In this document: piece after piece, positions 21,424 to 32,300 of the stretch
Numbering within the stretch: the stretch's first letter is position 1
Layout of the letters: each line of letters opens with the position of its first letter
Assembly: GCA_003665825.1 (NCBI GenBank)
Contig: QPFY01000002.1
Coordinates: 1 to 64,000 of the forward strand
Direction: 5' to 3'
Length of the DNA: 64,000 nt
From: Microbotryum silenes-acaulis
Taxonomy: Eukaryota > Basidiomycota > Microbotryomycetes > Microbotryales > Microbotryaceae
Translations under genes and position numbers: made by a program
The notes under the pieces: model-generated
Told to the model about the DNA's origin: nothing
Databases searched by the model: none
What the model saw: the letters and a program-made list of their open reading frames with translations, nothing else

Positions 21424-22977
21424 AAGGTCACCTCGGGCGAGCACAAGATGTACTTGTTCACGGATGCCAGTCGGGTTGGCATTGGCGCTTGTCTGGCATC
21501 CGGTCCCACCCGTTCGCAGGCCGTTCCTACGCGATTCTTTTCCGCTAAGTTCAACGGCGCTCAGCTCAACTATCATGTCACTGATAAAGAGTTCTTGGCT
21601 GTCGTCTTGGCGTGTCGGGCGTTCGAGCAGCACTTGATCGGTTATCCCTTTGTCATCGTCACCGACCATCAGGCCCTTCGCACGATAAAAACCCAAAAAC
21701 TGCGCCAGACGCCTCGGCACATCCGCATGTGTCTCGAACTCAGCCGTTTCGACTTCGAGTTCGAATTCATCGTGGGCAAAAACAATTCCTTAGCCAATTC
21801 GTTGTCGCGTCTGTGGGAGGTCAAGGAGGGTTCACACGAGGATCAGGTCAAGGAGAATGAGTTGGAGGACATGTTCTTTGATGGAGAACGCCACGAATTC
21901 ACTACACCCGGTGAGAGCCTCCCCGAGGAACGTCCTCCCACCTCACCATCTCCCGATTGGTTGCCTCCTGTTGATTTTGCCCTCGGGCCCCAAGGCCAGG
22001 ATGGTGAGGCAGGTTCTCCCGGATACTACGCGCTCAAGGAGGAATCGCAAGACGAGGACGTGAATGGACAGGAATTAGGGAATTTGTTCTTGAAGGAAGA
22101 ATGCCACGAGTTCACTACGCCCGGTGAGAGCCTCCTCGAGGAACGTCCCTACACCTCACCTTCGCACGATCGGTTGCCCCCTGTTGATTGTGCCTTCGGG
22201 CCCTGGGGTCACGGTTACGATGCAGGCTCTCCCGGTTCCCATTGTGTGGCCGAGAACATTATGGATGCCGTCGACTTGTCTACCGGCCCCCTCTCCCCTC
22301 CCATCGCTGTCAATCGAGTTCACGCTATCGCTGCGGCCCCCGCCAACGACCCGCCCATTCCGGTTGATGCCGACGCCGACGAACTCGATTTGTTGGGAGT
22401 CACCACCGATGAGGTCAATGAAGCCCCTGTAGTCCATCGGCCGCCTGATCCACTGCCCCAACCCTTCCTCGACACCATCATCCGAGCATACGCCAACGAT
22501 TCGCAAGCGCAGGTCATCATTACCGACCCGATATCATGGCCTATGTTTTGGGTGACCGAGGAAGGGAGGATCTTGCGTGTACATCCAGATGAGTCTCTTT
22601 CCCTGTTTGTGCCTCGTGGTCTTGCTACCGGCGTCGTCAACTCCGACAAGGTCCCGTCGCTGCGCGAGCTCGTGCTTTCGGAGATTCATCGGAGCGTCGG
22701 GCACGCTGGACATCGCATCACCTTGGCCGCCATACGTCCTTTGTACTGGTGGTCGTCCATGTCTGCCGATTGCGCCGAGTTCTGCCGTTCATGCGAAGAC
22801 TGTGCCCGAGGCAAGGCATCCACTCAAGTCCCCTATGGCCGACTGCATCCGATGCCGATCCCTTCGGGTCCTTGGGAACAAGTGGCGATCGACTTCATGA
22901 CAGGACTGCCTCCGGTCGAGTGCGAAGGAATGATGGTCGCTCAAATCATGGTGGTCACTGACACTTGGAGAAAGATG
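21424..22977 (+). pseudogene. Gypsy-G copy G2: RNase H to integrase fragment
   Basis: This fragment of a Ty3/gypsy Pol is open from VTSGEHKMYLFTDASR (RNase H) through the long acidic linker to the integrase zinc finger (HRSVGHAGH...CRSCEDCARG) and first catalytic Asp (AIDFMTGLP), ending at MVVTDTWRKM. RT lies beyond the left end and the rest of integrase beyond the right end. X1 cuts it on the left and Copia-C C1 on the right. It is very similar to G1. Confidence 0.9.
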
Positions 22978-23205
22978 TGTTAAACCGTATGTCTCGAGAG
23001 GGGACTGGATCGGCAACCAGTAAGTACACGAGACAGAGTACGGGTTGTAAGGGAGTAGTTTGGAGCGTTAGGGGGAAGACTAAAGAGGCGCGCAGTGCGA
23101 GTGTGCGAAATATCTTTAAGTCCAAAGAGAGGTCCAAGCGGCGCAGCTAGCTAGGCGCGGCGCGGATTGGAGATTGATCTAAGCAAGAGTGTATGGAATT
23201 CAACA
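22978..23205 (-). repeat. C1 3' LTR (228 bp)
   Basis: On the minus strand it starts TGTTGAATTCC and ends GGTTTAACA, canonical TG...CA with a short terminal inverted repeat. The polypurine tract is the adjoining C7 at 23206-23212. Confidence 0.93.
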
Positions 23206-23227
23206 CCCCCCCTCGCTCGAAGCTTAC

Positions 23228-26200
23228 TTAGCCTCGGAGACCCAGGTTCTCACGATGAACCTTGAACACTAAAGGCCCAAGTGCCTTGGTGAAGATATCG
23301 GCGACCATGGTTTTCGTGTCCACATAGTCGACTCGAATGGTGCCCAGCCTGACCTGGTCGCGTACGAAATGTTCGCGAATGCGAATGTGTCGGGACCGGT
23401 GGTGAAGGGTGGGGTTCTTGGCGAGAGCCAGTGCTCCTTGGTTGTCGCCGTAAAGTTGGACGGGAGCTTGGGTGTCGATGCCCAGCTCCATAAGTAGTTC
23501 TTGGAGGTGGCCAGCTTCCTTCGAGGCATGCGAGAGGGCGAGGTACTCGGCGTCTGTGGTGGAGTCGGCCACTCGGTTTTGCACTTTGGAGGACCAGGAG
23601 ATAACCGAGCCAGCCAGGTGGAAGCTGTACCCCATGGTTGACCGTGATGACGTGGTGCAGGTTCCCCAGTCCGCGTCAGAGTAACCCGTGAATCCCGAGA
23701 ACTTGCCTTGCTCGGAGCTGTAGTGCAGGCCAAGGCGTGCAGTTCCGCATAAGTACCGAAAGACGGTCTTGATGGCGGTCCAGTGTTCGGGTGTGGGACT
23801 GGCAGAGAAACGTGCGAGGTATCCAACGGCGTAGGAGATGTCTGGGCGAGTACCAGTGGCGGCGTAGAGGAGGCACCCAATGGCCTGCATGTAGCGCGTC
23901 TGAGCGATCTTTGACGGTTCCGCGAGCGAATGCTCGAGCTGGCGGTTTGGGGCCATGGGCGTGGAGGCGGGGCTGCTGTCTGACATTCCAAATCTGCGGA
24001 GGATACTTGTGATGTACGCCTCCTGCGACAGGATGATGGACTTGTCGGCCTGTCGTTTGATCTGGATCCCCAAGATGTATTGGGCTGGGCCAAGTCGCTT
24101 GATGCCGTATTTTTGCTCCAGGCCGTTGAGGATGCGCTCAATCTCGTCCTCCGAAGGGCTGACCATCAGCAAGTCATCGACGTAGAGGGCGATGTAGTGG
24201 TATTGGTCGCCGTCGCGTCGTACGTACACGCAGTGGTCCTTGGCTGTGGCGCGGTAGTTGAGGCTCTTCAGCGTCAAGTCAATGTGCTCATTCCAGACTC
24301 GGCCGGCCTGCTTGAGGCCGTAGATCGATCGATGGAGTTTGAGGACTTTACCGGGCATGTCAACACCTTGTGGGACGCGCATGTAGAGGTCTTCCTTCAG
24401 CTCGCCGTGGAGGTATGCCTTGTCAACGTCGGCCTGATGGACGTGGAGGTTCTTGGCGGCGGCCAGTGCGATGAGAGCTCGGATTGAGGTGAACTTGGCA
24501 ACAGGAGCAAACGTCTCATCGTAATCGATACCTGGGCGCTGGGAGAAGCCTTGTGCAACGAGCCGGCCCTTGTGCGAAGTAATCTTGCCAAGTTGGTCGC
24601 GTTTGGTGCGGAAGATGAACCTGGATCCAAGGACTTTGGCACCGGGGGGCAGTGAGGAGGAGTTGACCGGGGTGAAGCATTTGTACTCGGTGGCAAGGGA
24701 GTGAAACTCATCGGCTGCTGCTTGCCTCCAGATCTCCTCTTTACCTGACTTGACCGCCTGCGACCAATTTTGGGGGTCCTCGGTTGGCCCTTCGAGTTCG
24801 ACGACCGATGAACCAGCGGTGGTGGCGGCGAAGGCAGCGGCGCGAGACGGGCATGACAAGAAGTCGATTGGGTCGGCTGAGTCGTCGGTCACGTCCGACG
24901 CAGGAGGTGATGGCGAGAACTGAGCCCTGGACATGTCGGACGGTGTGTCAAAACCATCGTCGGACATGTCGATCGTTGCGTCGTCACTCGTGTCGGTCTC
25001 AAGCGCGGCAAATCGATTTTCGTGCACGACAGGCGGGAGGGACGGAGGTGGTGCAGCGCGGGAGCCATGGGCAGCGTCAACAAAGGTCCAGTCGCCAGTG
25101 GTGGACGTCATGTGAGGTTTCGGTTGGTCGATCGGGGCATCTCGAGCGGGGAAGACTTTCTCATCGAATAGGACGTCGCGGCTCTGGAAGAACGAAGTTG
25201 TGGCCGGGTCGTAAAGCGTCCAGGCCTTCGATCTGTTATCGATGCCAACGAAGATGAATGGTTTGGCCTTGGGGTCGAGTTTTGCCCGCTTGTGCTGAGG
25301 GGTGGTGTGCCAGGCGCGGCATCCGAATACCCTCAGGTTTGCCGTGCTGGGAGGTTTGCCAAACCAGACAGCGTCCGGGATCTTGTGGTCGATGGCGCTG
25401 TGCGGGCTGAGGTTCTTGGTGTCAACAACGTACCGGAGGGCCTCTCGCCAGAGTGTCATGGGCAGTCCCGAGTGCTGGAGCAGGGCGATCGTCCCCTCGA
25501 TGATCGTGTGGTTTGTCCTTTCGGCTCGGCCATTCTGCTCCGGGGTGTACGGGATTGTGAGCTGCCTGGTAATGCCGTGGTGAGAGCAGTACTCAATGAA
25601 GGCTTTGGACGTGTATTCTCCGCCATTGTCCGTTCGTAACGTGCGGAGCTTGAGGCCCGTTGAGCGTTCAATCATGGTGTGCCAACGCTGGAAGGTGTCG
25701 AAGACTTGACTTTTGTTTCTCAGCGCGCTGACCCACGTCTTTCGGGAGAAATCGTCGATGAAGGTGACAACATATCGTTCCCCGTTGGTGGCTGGTTCGG
25801 GCAGAGTGAGGACATCGGAGTGGACCAGTTCGAGTGGTTGCGAAGCGCGAGAGTCCGACGTTGGGAAAGGTTTCCTGGTTGCCTTTGCCGCTTTGCAGGT
25901 GTCGCAGGAGAAGGCCTTGCATTCGGCCGCCGAGTACGTCCATGTTTGACCTTGTAGTTGACCCGACGAGACTGCCCTTCGCAGGTTGGGAAGGGACAGG
26001 TGGCCGAATCGTTGATGCAGAGTCAGGAGAGGGATGGCGGCGGCTGCAACCGGTGACGGTGTACAGCGGATTGGGGTGGCGTCCAGTGTCGACAATTGGT
26101 TCGCAATGAGGTGACCTTGTGACCGGAGCTCGATGGTCTTGCCAAAGTGGGTGTAAATGCGCTCGCGGCGCAGCTGCATGACCGAGAGCAGGTTGGCCGG

Positions 26201-26635
26201 AAGGTCGGGAACGTAGTAGACGTTGCAGAGCTTGATCGTTCGTTGTTTCGACGTTCGTATCGTGATCGAGCCGGTTCCTTGGGCCATGAGTGATCCACCA
26301 GCGCCATCAACGGCGATGTGCGACCGAGTGTGCCAGACGTCGAATAGAGACGCGTCCTTGACCATGTGGTGGGAGGCGCCCGAGTCGAGTACGAGGGTGT
26401 CGTTGGGGAGGTGAAGCTCCCGGTTCGAGTTCAGACGACCTAGGAGTGCAACGACGTTCACGCTGGGCCGGACTGTCACGCTCACAGTCGGGTCCAGGTG
26501 CGACGTGTCAAGTTGCGTCATGATGCGGTAACGGCCGATTGCGTGGGCGAGGGCGGTTGCAAGGGTGTGGCACAGTGCGATGATGATGATGAAGACGATC
26601 ATGATGGTCGCGAATGACGTCAGTGGAGCTGTCAT
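23228..26635 (-). CDS. Copia-C Pol polyprotein (1135 aa) with N-terminal membrane segment, no Gag
   Basis: ATG 26635 is only about 30 bases from the LTR. The protein opens with MTAPLTSFATIMIVFIIIIA, a strongly hydrophobic stretch (about residues 9-30) predicted to cross a membrane. It reaches the protease motif VLDSGASHHM (D84) with no Gag domain and no zinc knuckle before it. Then come pre-integrase (LLTLHQRFGHL), integrase D274, D336, E372 (DX61DX35E, RTDNGGEY), RT with LYVDDLL (Y818) and RNase H (YSDADWG, DAEYL). All catalytic motifs are present. Ty1/copia polyproteins normally carry 200-300 residues of Gag here, so this family must obtain Gag in trans, replace it, or be a deletion derivative that spread. 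C2 has the same architecture, which excludes damage of a single copy. Confidence 0.93.
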   Translation of the reverse strand: MTAPLTSFATIMIVFIIIIALCHTLATALAHAIGRYRIMTQLDTSHLDPTVSVTVRPSVNVVALLGRLNSNRELHLPNDTLVLDSGASHHMVKDASLFDVWHTRSHIAVDGAGGSLMAQGTGSITIRTSKQRTIKLCNVYYVPDLPANLLSVMQLRRERIYTHFGKTIELRSQGHLIANQLSTLDATPIRCTPSPVAAAAIPLLTLHQRFGHLSLPNLRRAVSSGQLQGQTWTYSAAECKAFSCDTCKAAKATRKPFPTSDSRASQPLELVHSDVLTLPEPATNGERYVVTFIDDFSRKTWVSALRNKSQVFDTFQRWHTMIERSTGLKLRTLRTDNGGEYTSKAFIEYCSHHGITRQLTIPYTPEQNGRAERTNHTIIEGTIALLQHSGLPMTLWREALRYVVDTKNLSPHSAIDHKIPDAVWFGKPPSTANLRVFGCRAWHTTPQHKRAKLDPKAKPFIFVGIDNRSKAWTLYDPATTSFFQSRDVLFDEKVFPARDAPIDQPKPHMTSTTGDWTFVDAAHGSRAAPPPSLPPVVHENRFAALETDTSDDATIDMSDDGFDTPSDMSRAQFSPSPPASDVTDDSADPIDFLSCPSRAAAFAATTAGSSVVELEGPTEDPQNWSQAVKSGKEEIWRQAAADEFHSLATEYKCFTPVNSSSLPPGAKVLGSRFIFRTKRDQLGKITSHKGRLVAQGFSQRPGIDYDETFAPVAKFTSIRALIALAAAKNLHVHQADVDKAYLHGELKEDLYMRVPQGVDMPGKVLKLHRSIYGLKQAGRVWNEHIDLTLKSLNYRATAKDHCVYVRRDGDQYHYIALYVDDLLMVSPSEDEIERILNGLEQKYGIKRLGPAQYILGIQIKRQADKSIILSQEAYITSILRRFGMSDSSPASTPMAPNRQLEHSLAEPSKIAQTRYMQAIGCLLYAATGTRPDISYAVGYLARFSASPTPEHWTAIKTVFRYLCGTARLGLHYSSEQGKFSGFTGYSDADWGTCTTSSRSTMGYSFHLAGSVISWSSKVQNRVADSTTDAEYLALSHASKEAGHLQELLMELGIDTQAPVQLYGDNQGALALAKNPTLHHRSRHIRIREHFVRDQVRLGTIRVDYVDTKTMVADIFTKALGPLVFKVHRENLGLRG

Positions 26636-26642
26636 TGTTGGA

Positions 26643-26667
26643 GCAGCTTTAGCTCAGGCTCATAACC
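26643..26667 (-). other. C1 primer-binding site, half-tRNA-iMet type
   Basis: On the minus strand it begins GGTTATGAGCC directly after the 5' LTR. The reverse complement ends in GGCTCATAACC, the anticodon loop of initiator methionine tRNA (CU-CAU-AA), preceded by D-arm-like sequence. This is the priming mode established for Drosophila copia. Confidence 0.75.
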
Positions 26668-26895
26668 TGTTAAACCGTATGTCTCGAGAGGGGACTGGAT
26701 CGGCAACCAGTAAGTACACGAGACAGAGTACGGGTTGTAAGGGAGTAGTTTGGAGCGTTAGGGGGAAGACTAAAGAGGCGCGCAGTGCGAGTGTGCGAAA
26801 TATCTTTAAGTCCAAAGAGAGGTCCAAGCGGCGCAGCTAGCTAGGCGCGGCGCGGATTGGAGATTGATCTAAGCAAGAGTGTATGGAATTCAACA
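26668..26895 (-). repeat. C1 5' LTR (228 bp)
   Basis: It appears identical to the C1 3' LTR. The Copia-D fragment begins at 26896. Confidence 0.93.
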
Positions 26896-27469
26896 GGCTG
26901 GTCGCATCTGGAACGACGAGATCGACTCTGCATTGTCGGCACTTGGCTACGTCGCCACCGAGTCCGACCACTGCGTCTATGTCCGCACTGCCGGTGATGA
27001 GCGCCACTACATCGCGCTCTATGTTGACGACTTGCTCATGATCAGCCCTTCTCTCCCAGAGATCGAGCGTACCCTCCAAGGCCTTGAGCAGCGCTATGGT
27101 GTCAAACGACTCGGTGAGGCTGAATACGTCCTTGGTATCCAGATTCGGCGTTCTGCCGACGGCTCCATCTCCCTCAGTCAGGAGCAATACCTCAAGGACG
27201 TCCTCGCTCGTTTTGGTATGTCCGATGCCCATCCCGTTGCCACGCCCATGCAAGCCGATCTCCGCCTCGAAGTCGAGCTCCAGCCCACCCCGTTCCCGGA
27301 TCGCACTCGGTATCTGCAGGCAATTGGCTCCCTCATGTACGCATCGACCGGTACTCGCCCCGACCTGGCCTACACCGTCGGTTACTTGGCTCGGTTCTCT
27401 CAGTCACCATCCGCCGCTGCCTGGGGTGCTGTCAAGCACACCTTCCGCTATCTCGCTGGTACTCTGTCT
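26896..27469 (+). pseudogene. Copia-D reverse transcriptase/RNase H fragment
   Basis: This open 574-bp fragment of a Ty1/copia Pol runs from QAGRIWND through [12 protein letters not shown] to [19 protein letters not shown]. The sequence is not a copy of Copia-A or Copia-C; it could belong to Copia-B, whose RT is not in the window, or to a fourth family. It is bounded by C1's LTR on the left and X2 on the right and is not functional alone. Confidence 0.88.
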
Positions 27470-28681
27470 TGTTGAATTGCATTCTGTCAAGCCTTCGAAC
27501 ACTTCGACATCGGACCGCCGTTTGACGGACTTGCCCGCCTTTCGCCTCGGCGCCTCGCTCCGCGCGCCTTCGCCTCCGCAAGCCTCCACCGCGCCCCCTG
27601 TCCCTCGAGCCTCGCTGCGTGATCCTCGCACTCGGCCTCGTCCCTCGACCGATGTGCACCGTTCGTCAACTTGTCCACATCCCGGTCCGTCTGCCCGTCG
27701 TTGCCAGCTTTGCCTGCTCTGCCATGCTCGCCACCACGCGCCTTTGCCTCTTGGCACTTTCGCCTCGGCGCCTTCGCCGCGCCCCCTGTTACCCGAGCCT
27801 CGTCGCCTGATACACACGACCAGCCTCGCTCCATCGACCCATGTGCGCCTTAGTGAACACGTCCACATCCTGGTCCACCCGTCCGGCCGTCGCCTGCTGA
27901 GCCTGCACGCCTCCGCCCGTTTTTCGTCTCGGCGCCTTCGCCTTCGCAGCCAAGCCGCCCCCTTGTTCACCGCCCAGTTTTCGCCTCGGCGCCTCTTTCG
28001 CCGCCGCGCGCCTTCGCCTCGGCGCCTTGCCTCCGCGCGCCCTCGCCTCCGCAAGCCTCCCCCGCGCCAGCCTGCTCAACTCACGCTCGCGCGCCGCCGC
28101 CTCCACGCCGGGACTTAGTCAGTCCGCACTCTCCAGCCTAGCCGAGCCAACGCCTCCGCCTCGCCACAGCCAGTTTGCCACCGCCGACCTCATGACCCAT
28201 CGGCCATGCAGAACATCGCCCACTCATGATGCCCGCGGTTCGCAACCTGAAGCCTGTCGTCACGGATCGCCTCACTCAACAACTCTGGATCGTGCAGATA
28301 AGTTTCCCCTCGTGTCCGTCGTCCAACACGACACCCCTCAGAGCCTCGATGGTCCACTTGGAGTTCGGTCTTGAAGCTTCGCATTGTGTTAGCCCAGTTT
28401 GTCTTAGCGCGGCCCTTTGCTGGAACCTCACCCGACTCGCGCGCCCTCGCGCCTCTCTTCCTCTTCTCTACCGCTTCCCAACATTAGCTAGACCGCTAAT
28501 CTTCGGTAGAGAACAGATCGTCCAGCCGCACTGTGTCCGTCTCGTCAGACCGCGTCCGTGCCGCCTCACGACTTCTCCCCCCCGGCCCGTCCGTCGCACA
28601 CTGTAGCCACGTCGACGCTCCGCCAGTAGCCCAAGCGGTCGCTACTCCCAAGTCCGAAACCTTTTCGGCTTCCACTCAACA
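27470..28681 (+). mobile_element. LTR-X copy X2 (1212 bp)
   Basis: It is complete from TGTTGAATTGC to CACTCAACA, with a single hairpin at about 28467-28512. It is longer than X3 because of extra CCTCGGCGCC-rich sequence in the middle. The flanks differ: TGTCT (27465-27469, in Copia-D) and GGAAG (28682-28686, inside a Copia-C LTR), so it joins two different loci and is probably a product of exchange between two X copies. No gene was seen. Confidence 0.85.
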
Positions 28682-28838
28682 GGAAGTATATTGGAGCGTT
28701 AGGGGAAAGACTATAAGAGGCGCGCAGTGCGAGTGCGCGAAATATCTCTAAGTCCAAAAGGGGTCCGAGCGGCGCGCGGCTGGCTAGGCTGGGCGCGGGT
28801 TGGAGATCGACCTAAGCAAGAGTGTATGGAATTCAACA
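28682..28838 (-). repeat. C2 3' LTR remainder (157 bp)
   Basis: It matches the C1 LTR from GGGAGTAGTTTGG onward with several substitutions (for example ATATTGGAGCG, GGGCGCGGG), and ends ATTCAACA before the C-run of the polypurine tract. It is more diverged than C1, so C2 is the older copy or belongs to another subtype. Confidence 0.88.
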
Positions 28839-29052
28839 CCCCCCCTCGCTCGAAGCTTACTTAGCCTCTAAGACCCAGGTTGTCACAATGAACCTTGAAC
28901 ACCAAGGGTCCAAGTGCCTTGGTGAAGATGTCGGCGACCATGGTTTTTGTGTCCACATAGTCGACTTGAATGGTGCCCAGCCTGACCTGGTCGCGTACAA
29001 AGTGCTCACGAATGCGAATGTGACGGGACCGGTGGTGAAGGGTGGGGTTCTT

Positions 29053-29294
29053 TGTGAGGAATCCACTCTCCGCTCGGGTCAGGACTTAGGCGCGCGGAGC
29101 GAGCCGGGCGCATCGGCTCAGGACTTGGGCGCGCGGAGCGAGCCTGGGACTTACGCGCAGCGAGCCTGGCACATTGGCTCAGCCCCGAGGCTCCCTGGCT
29201 GAGGACTTGGGGCGCGCGGCTCCCTTACTGTTAGCTTCCTATTCATCACTCTTGGCTATAACTACATCGCTGACGTAGTAGAGTTGATCGAATA
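29053..29294 (+). repeat. A4 5' LTR (242 bp)
   Basis: It has a single 70-bp module and the shortest 39-bp repeat region, with a 4-bp deletion in CTTACGCGCAGCG relative to A3's 5' LTR. The primer-binding site follows at 29295-29319. Confidence 0.92.
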
Positions 29295-29319
29295 GGTTAT
29301 AAGCCCACGAGCTACCAGC
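29295..29319 (+). other. A4 primer-binding site
   Basis: It starts GGTTATAAGCCC and is unchanged from A2 although the subtype differs, which supports function. Confidence 0.65.
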
Positions 29320-29386
29320 CCCGCCGCTTGCATTTTCCCTCGAGCCCAGCCACTCGAGCCGCCCCAGCCCATCGCACCATCGCAGC

Positions 29387-32300
29387 ATGGACAGCTCCCC
29401 CGCCCCGCCTTCGCCCCCCAGGGACACCAGCTCCCCTGACCCTTCGATCAGCGTGCAAATCGCCACGCTACAGGCACAGCTTGCCGCTCTACAGGCCTCA
29501 CAGCCCCCTGCCGCCGCCGCCGCCGCAACCCCGCCCGTCACTGCCACGCAGGCAAACACCGCCACCGCATCAAAAGTCGTGTTCCCCAAGCACGCTCGTC
29601 TTGATGGGCCTAAGTCGTTTACAAACTGGTTACGTCAACTCCGTCTCGCGCTTCCAAATCAAGCCCGTGGTTACGTTCTTGACGGTGTCATTCCCCCGAC
29701 GTGGACGGCCGACCAGCTTGCCGCCCGTGACGACGCCGCGCGCGAAATCATCGTTGGCTCGATCGACTCCGCCGACGTCTCAGCCACCCTCGACACAATC
29801 CCCAGCGACGACCTGTCGGCACCACGCATCTTTGCCGCACTCAAGGCTCGTTTCGCACCGGACGACGCCACCCGCACCCTCGAGTTGTTCGCCCGCCTTT
29901 GGGATTTCAGGAAGATGCCTGCCTCCGTCGAGGCGTACGACACGTGGCTCCGTGAATACATGTCGATCGCGCAAGAAATCCGCGACGCCAAAACCTCGCT
30001 CAATGACGTGCTCGCCACTCACGTGCTCGCCATGGTCCCACCTTGCCTCGACAGCTTCCGCCTCACATTCACGGACGAGCAGCGCAACCAACGCGACCTC
30101 CCGGAACTCACGACGCTGACGGATCGCATTCGCATCCAGCTTCGCTCGGCGGGACTCTCGTCATCACACTCGGCCATGCTCGCCACCGCCTCCCCTTGTC
30201 CCGCCTGCCGCGCCCCCGGCCACCGCCTGCGCGACTGCACCTCACGGGCGAAACACCCGCCCGCCGGCCCCTGCCGCCGCTGCCACAAGAAAGGGCACTG
30301 GGCCCTCGACTGCAAGCACCGGGGCGAACAAAAACACACCGGCGACGACAACCAGGACGACATGTCTCTCCCCGCCGCTCAACAGCCTAACGTCGGCTAT
30401 TTCGCCTCCTGCCTGTTCGCTCGCCGGCAACTCCCGACTGATGCCTTTGTAGTCGACTCGGGCGCCACGGCACACATGGTCGCCGATCGTTCTCTATTCA
30501 CGGCTTATCGCCAGACGGCGCACACCAAGATCGGCGGCATTGCCGGCGGTATCACGGCCATCGGCATGGGGGACGTAGCGTTCGTTGCCAAGACCGGACA
30601 TCCGATCACGCTGCGTGGCGTTCTGCACACGCCGGGCCTCCACGTCAACCTCCTCTCCGTCTCTCGCCTCTGCGACACCGACCGCGTTCGACTCGCCTTC
30701 ACCAGCGACGGCATCGACATAGCCAAGGACGGCCAGGCCATTGCCCACGGTACCAGGGTTAACGACGGTCTCTACCTTTTGGACGCGGACCACACCAAGT
30801 GTCAGCAGCTTGCCTTTCTCTCGCGTTCTGAGTCGACCGTGCCCCTGCTTACCCTTCACCGCTGCCTCGGCCATCTTGCCCCATCCTCTATACAGAAGAT
30901 GATCGCCGCAGGTTTGCTGGACGGGTTTGGGGCCGGGTACAGTGACAAAGACGTAGAGGAGTTTGTTTGCAATGCTTGCCTTGGTTCCAAAGGCCACCGT
31001 CTTCCCTTCCCCGACTCTGAGTCGCATTCCCCCGAGAGACTTGGCCTCGTGCACAGCGATGTCCTTTCGTTCCCCACTCCGTCATTGACCGGGAAGCGCT
31101 ACCTTGTCACATTTCTTGACGACCACTCTCGCAAACTTTGGGCATACGCAATTGATCACAAAAGCGACGTCTTCCCGACCTTCCAGACTTGGCTCGCCGA
31201 AGTGGAGTTAGAAACGAACGCGCGTTTAAAAACCCTTCGCACCGACAACGGCGGGGAGTACCAATCGAACGCATTCACGGAGTTCTGCAAGTCCAGGGGC
31301 ATTCGTCGTCAATATTCTATCCCCTACACACCTCAGCAAAACGGTCGTGCCGAACGTGTCAATCTCTCCATTGTCGAGGGCGTCCTTGCCCTCCTTGCTG
31401 ACTCACATCTGCCGGCCACCTTTTGGGATGAAGCGGCTGCATACTTCGTTTATTGCAAAAACAGGTGCTCACACTCAGCTTTGGCCAAACAGACTCCAGA
31501 ATCCGTTTGGAACGGCCAACGCACCACCGCCACCGCCCTCCACCCGTTCGGCTGCGCGGCCTGGCTCACGGTCGCGCCGGACCTTCGCAGCAAGCTCGAC
31601 CCCAAGGCCGCGCGCGTGATCTTCACCGGTTACGACCTCGCCTCCAAGGCTTTCCGTTTCTTCGACCATTCCACCAACAAGGTTGTGATTGGCCGAAATG
31701 CCACCTTCCTCGACGACGACTTCCCCGGCCTACCAATCAACACGCCCGTCGATGCGGACGACACCGAACACCACTTCATCATTCCCGCCGACACGCCCGC
31801 CCCAGCCGTCAAGACGAGGACCCCACTAGTAAGGTCGGCGCACATGGACGTCTCATCCTCTCTTGATGATTCTGCCATGAGCGCCGTTGACGTGGCCCCA
31901 GGGTACACTGGCGGATCCTTACTTAATTCTACAGATACCAGCCTCTCGCCGTCCCCGTCGCTTGCCCCGCTTTCGTCGCCCGCCACGTCCTCGGCCGGGG
32001 GACCGTCCCTCGATGACTCGGACGACCCGCTTGACCTCCTCAACTCCAACACCGCGGTTCGCCTCAACCTGATGGACGTACATCAATCCGACGACGACAC
32101 CCTGGTGACGCCCGCACCCGTCATTGCCCCCGCTGGGCAGCCCTCCGATGACGACTCCCCCGATGAGATCGATTTCCTATCTCGTCATCACCGCACTTTC
32201 ATCGCCGCAGAAGACGACGACCCCGCCCTCGAAGCCATCGAGCCCATCAAATCGATCACTAGCGACCCTCAGACCTGGCGTGAAGCAATGTCCAGCGACG

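Larger units (their letters stand above)
22978..26895 (-). mobile_element. Copia-C copy C1, complete but Gag-less
   Basis: C1 is 3918 bp with 228-bp LTRs that look identical, an iMet-type half-tRNA primer-binding site, one ORF of 1135 codons and a seven-G polypurine tract. The flanks disagree: AGATG (22973-22977, in G2) and GGCTG (26896-26900, in the Copia-D fragment), so the two sides come from different insertion sites. Confidence 0.92.
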
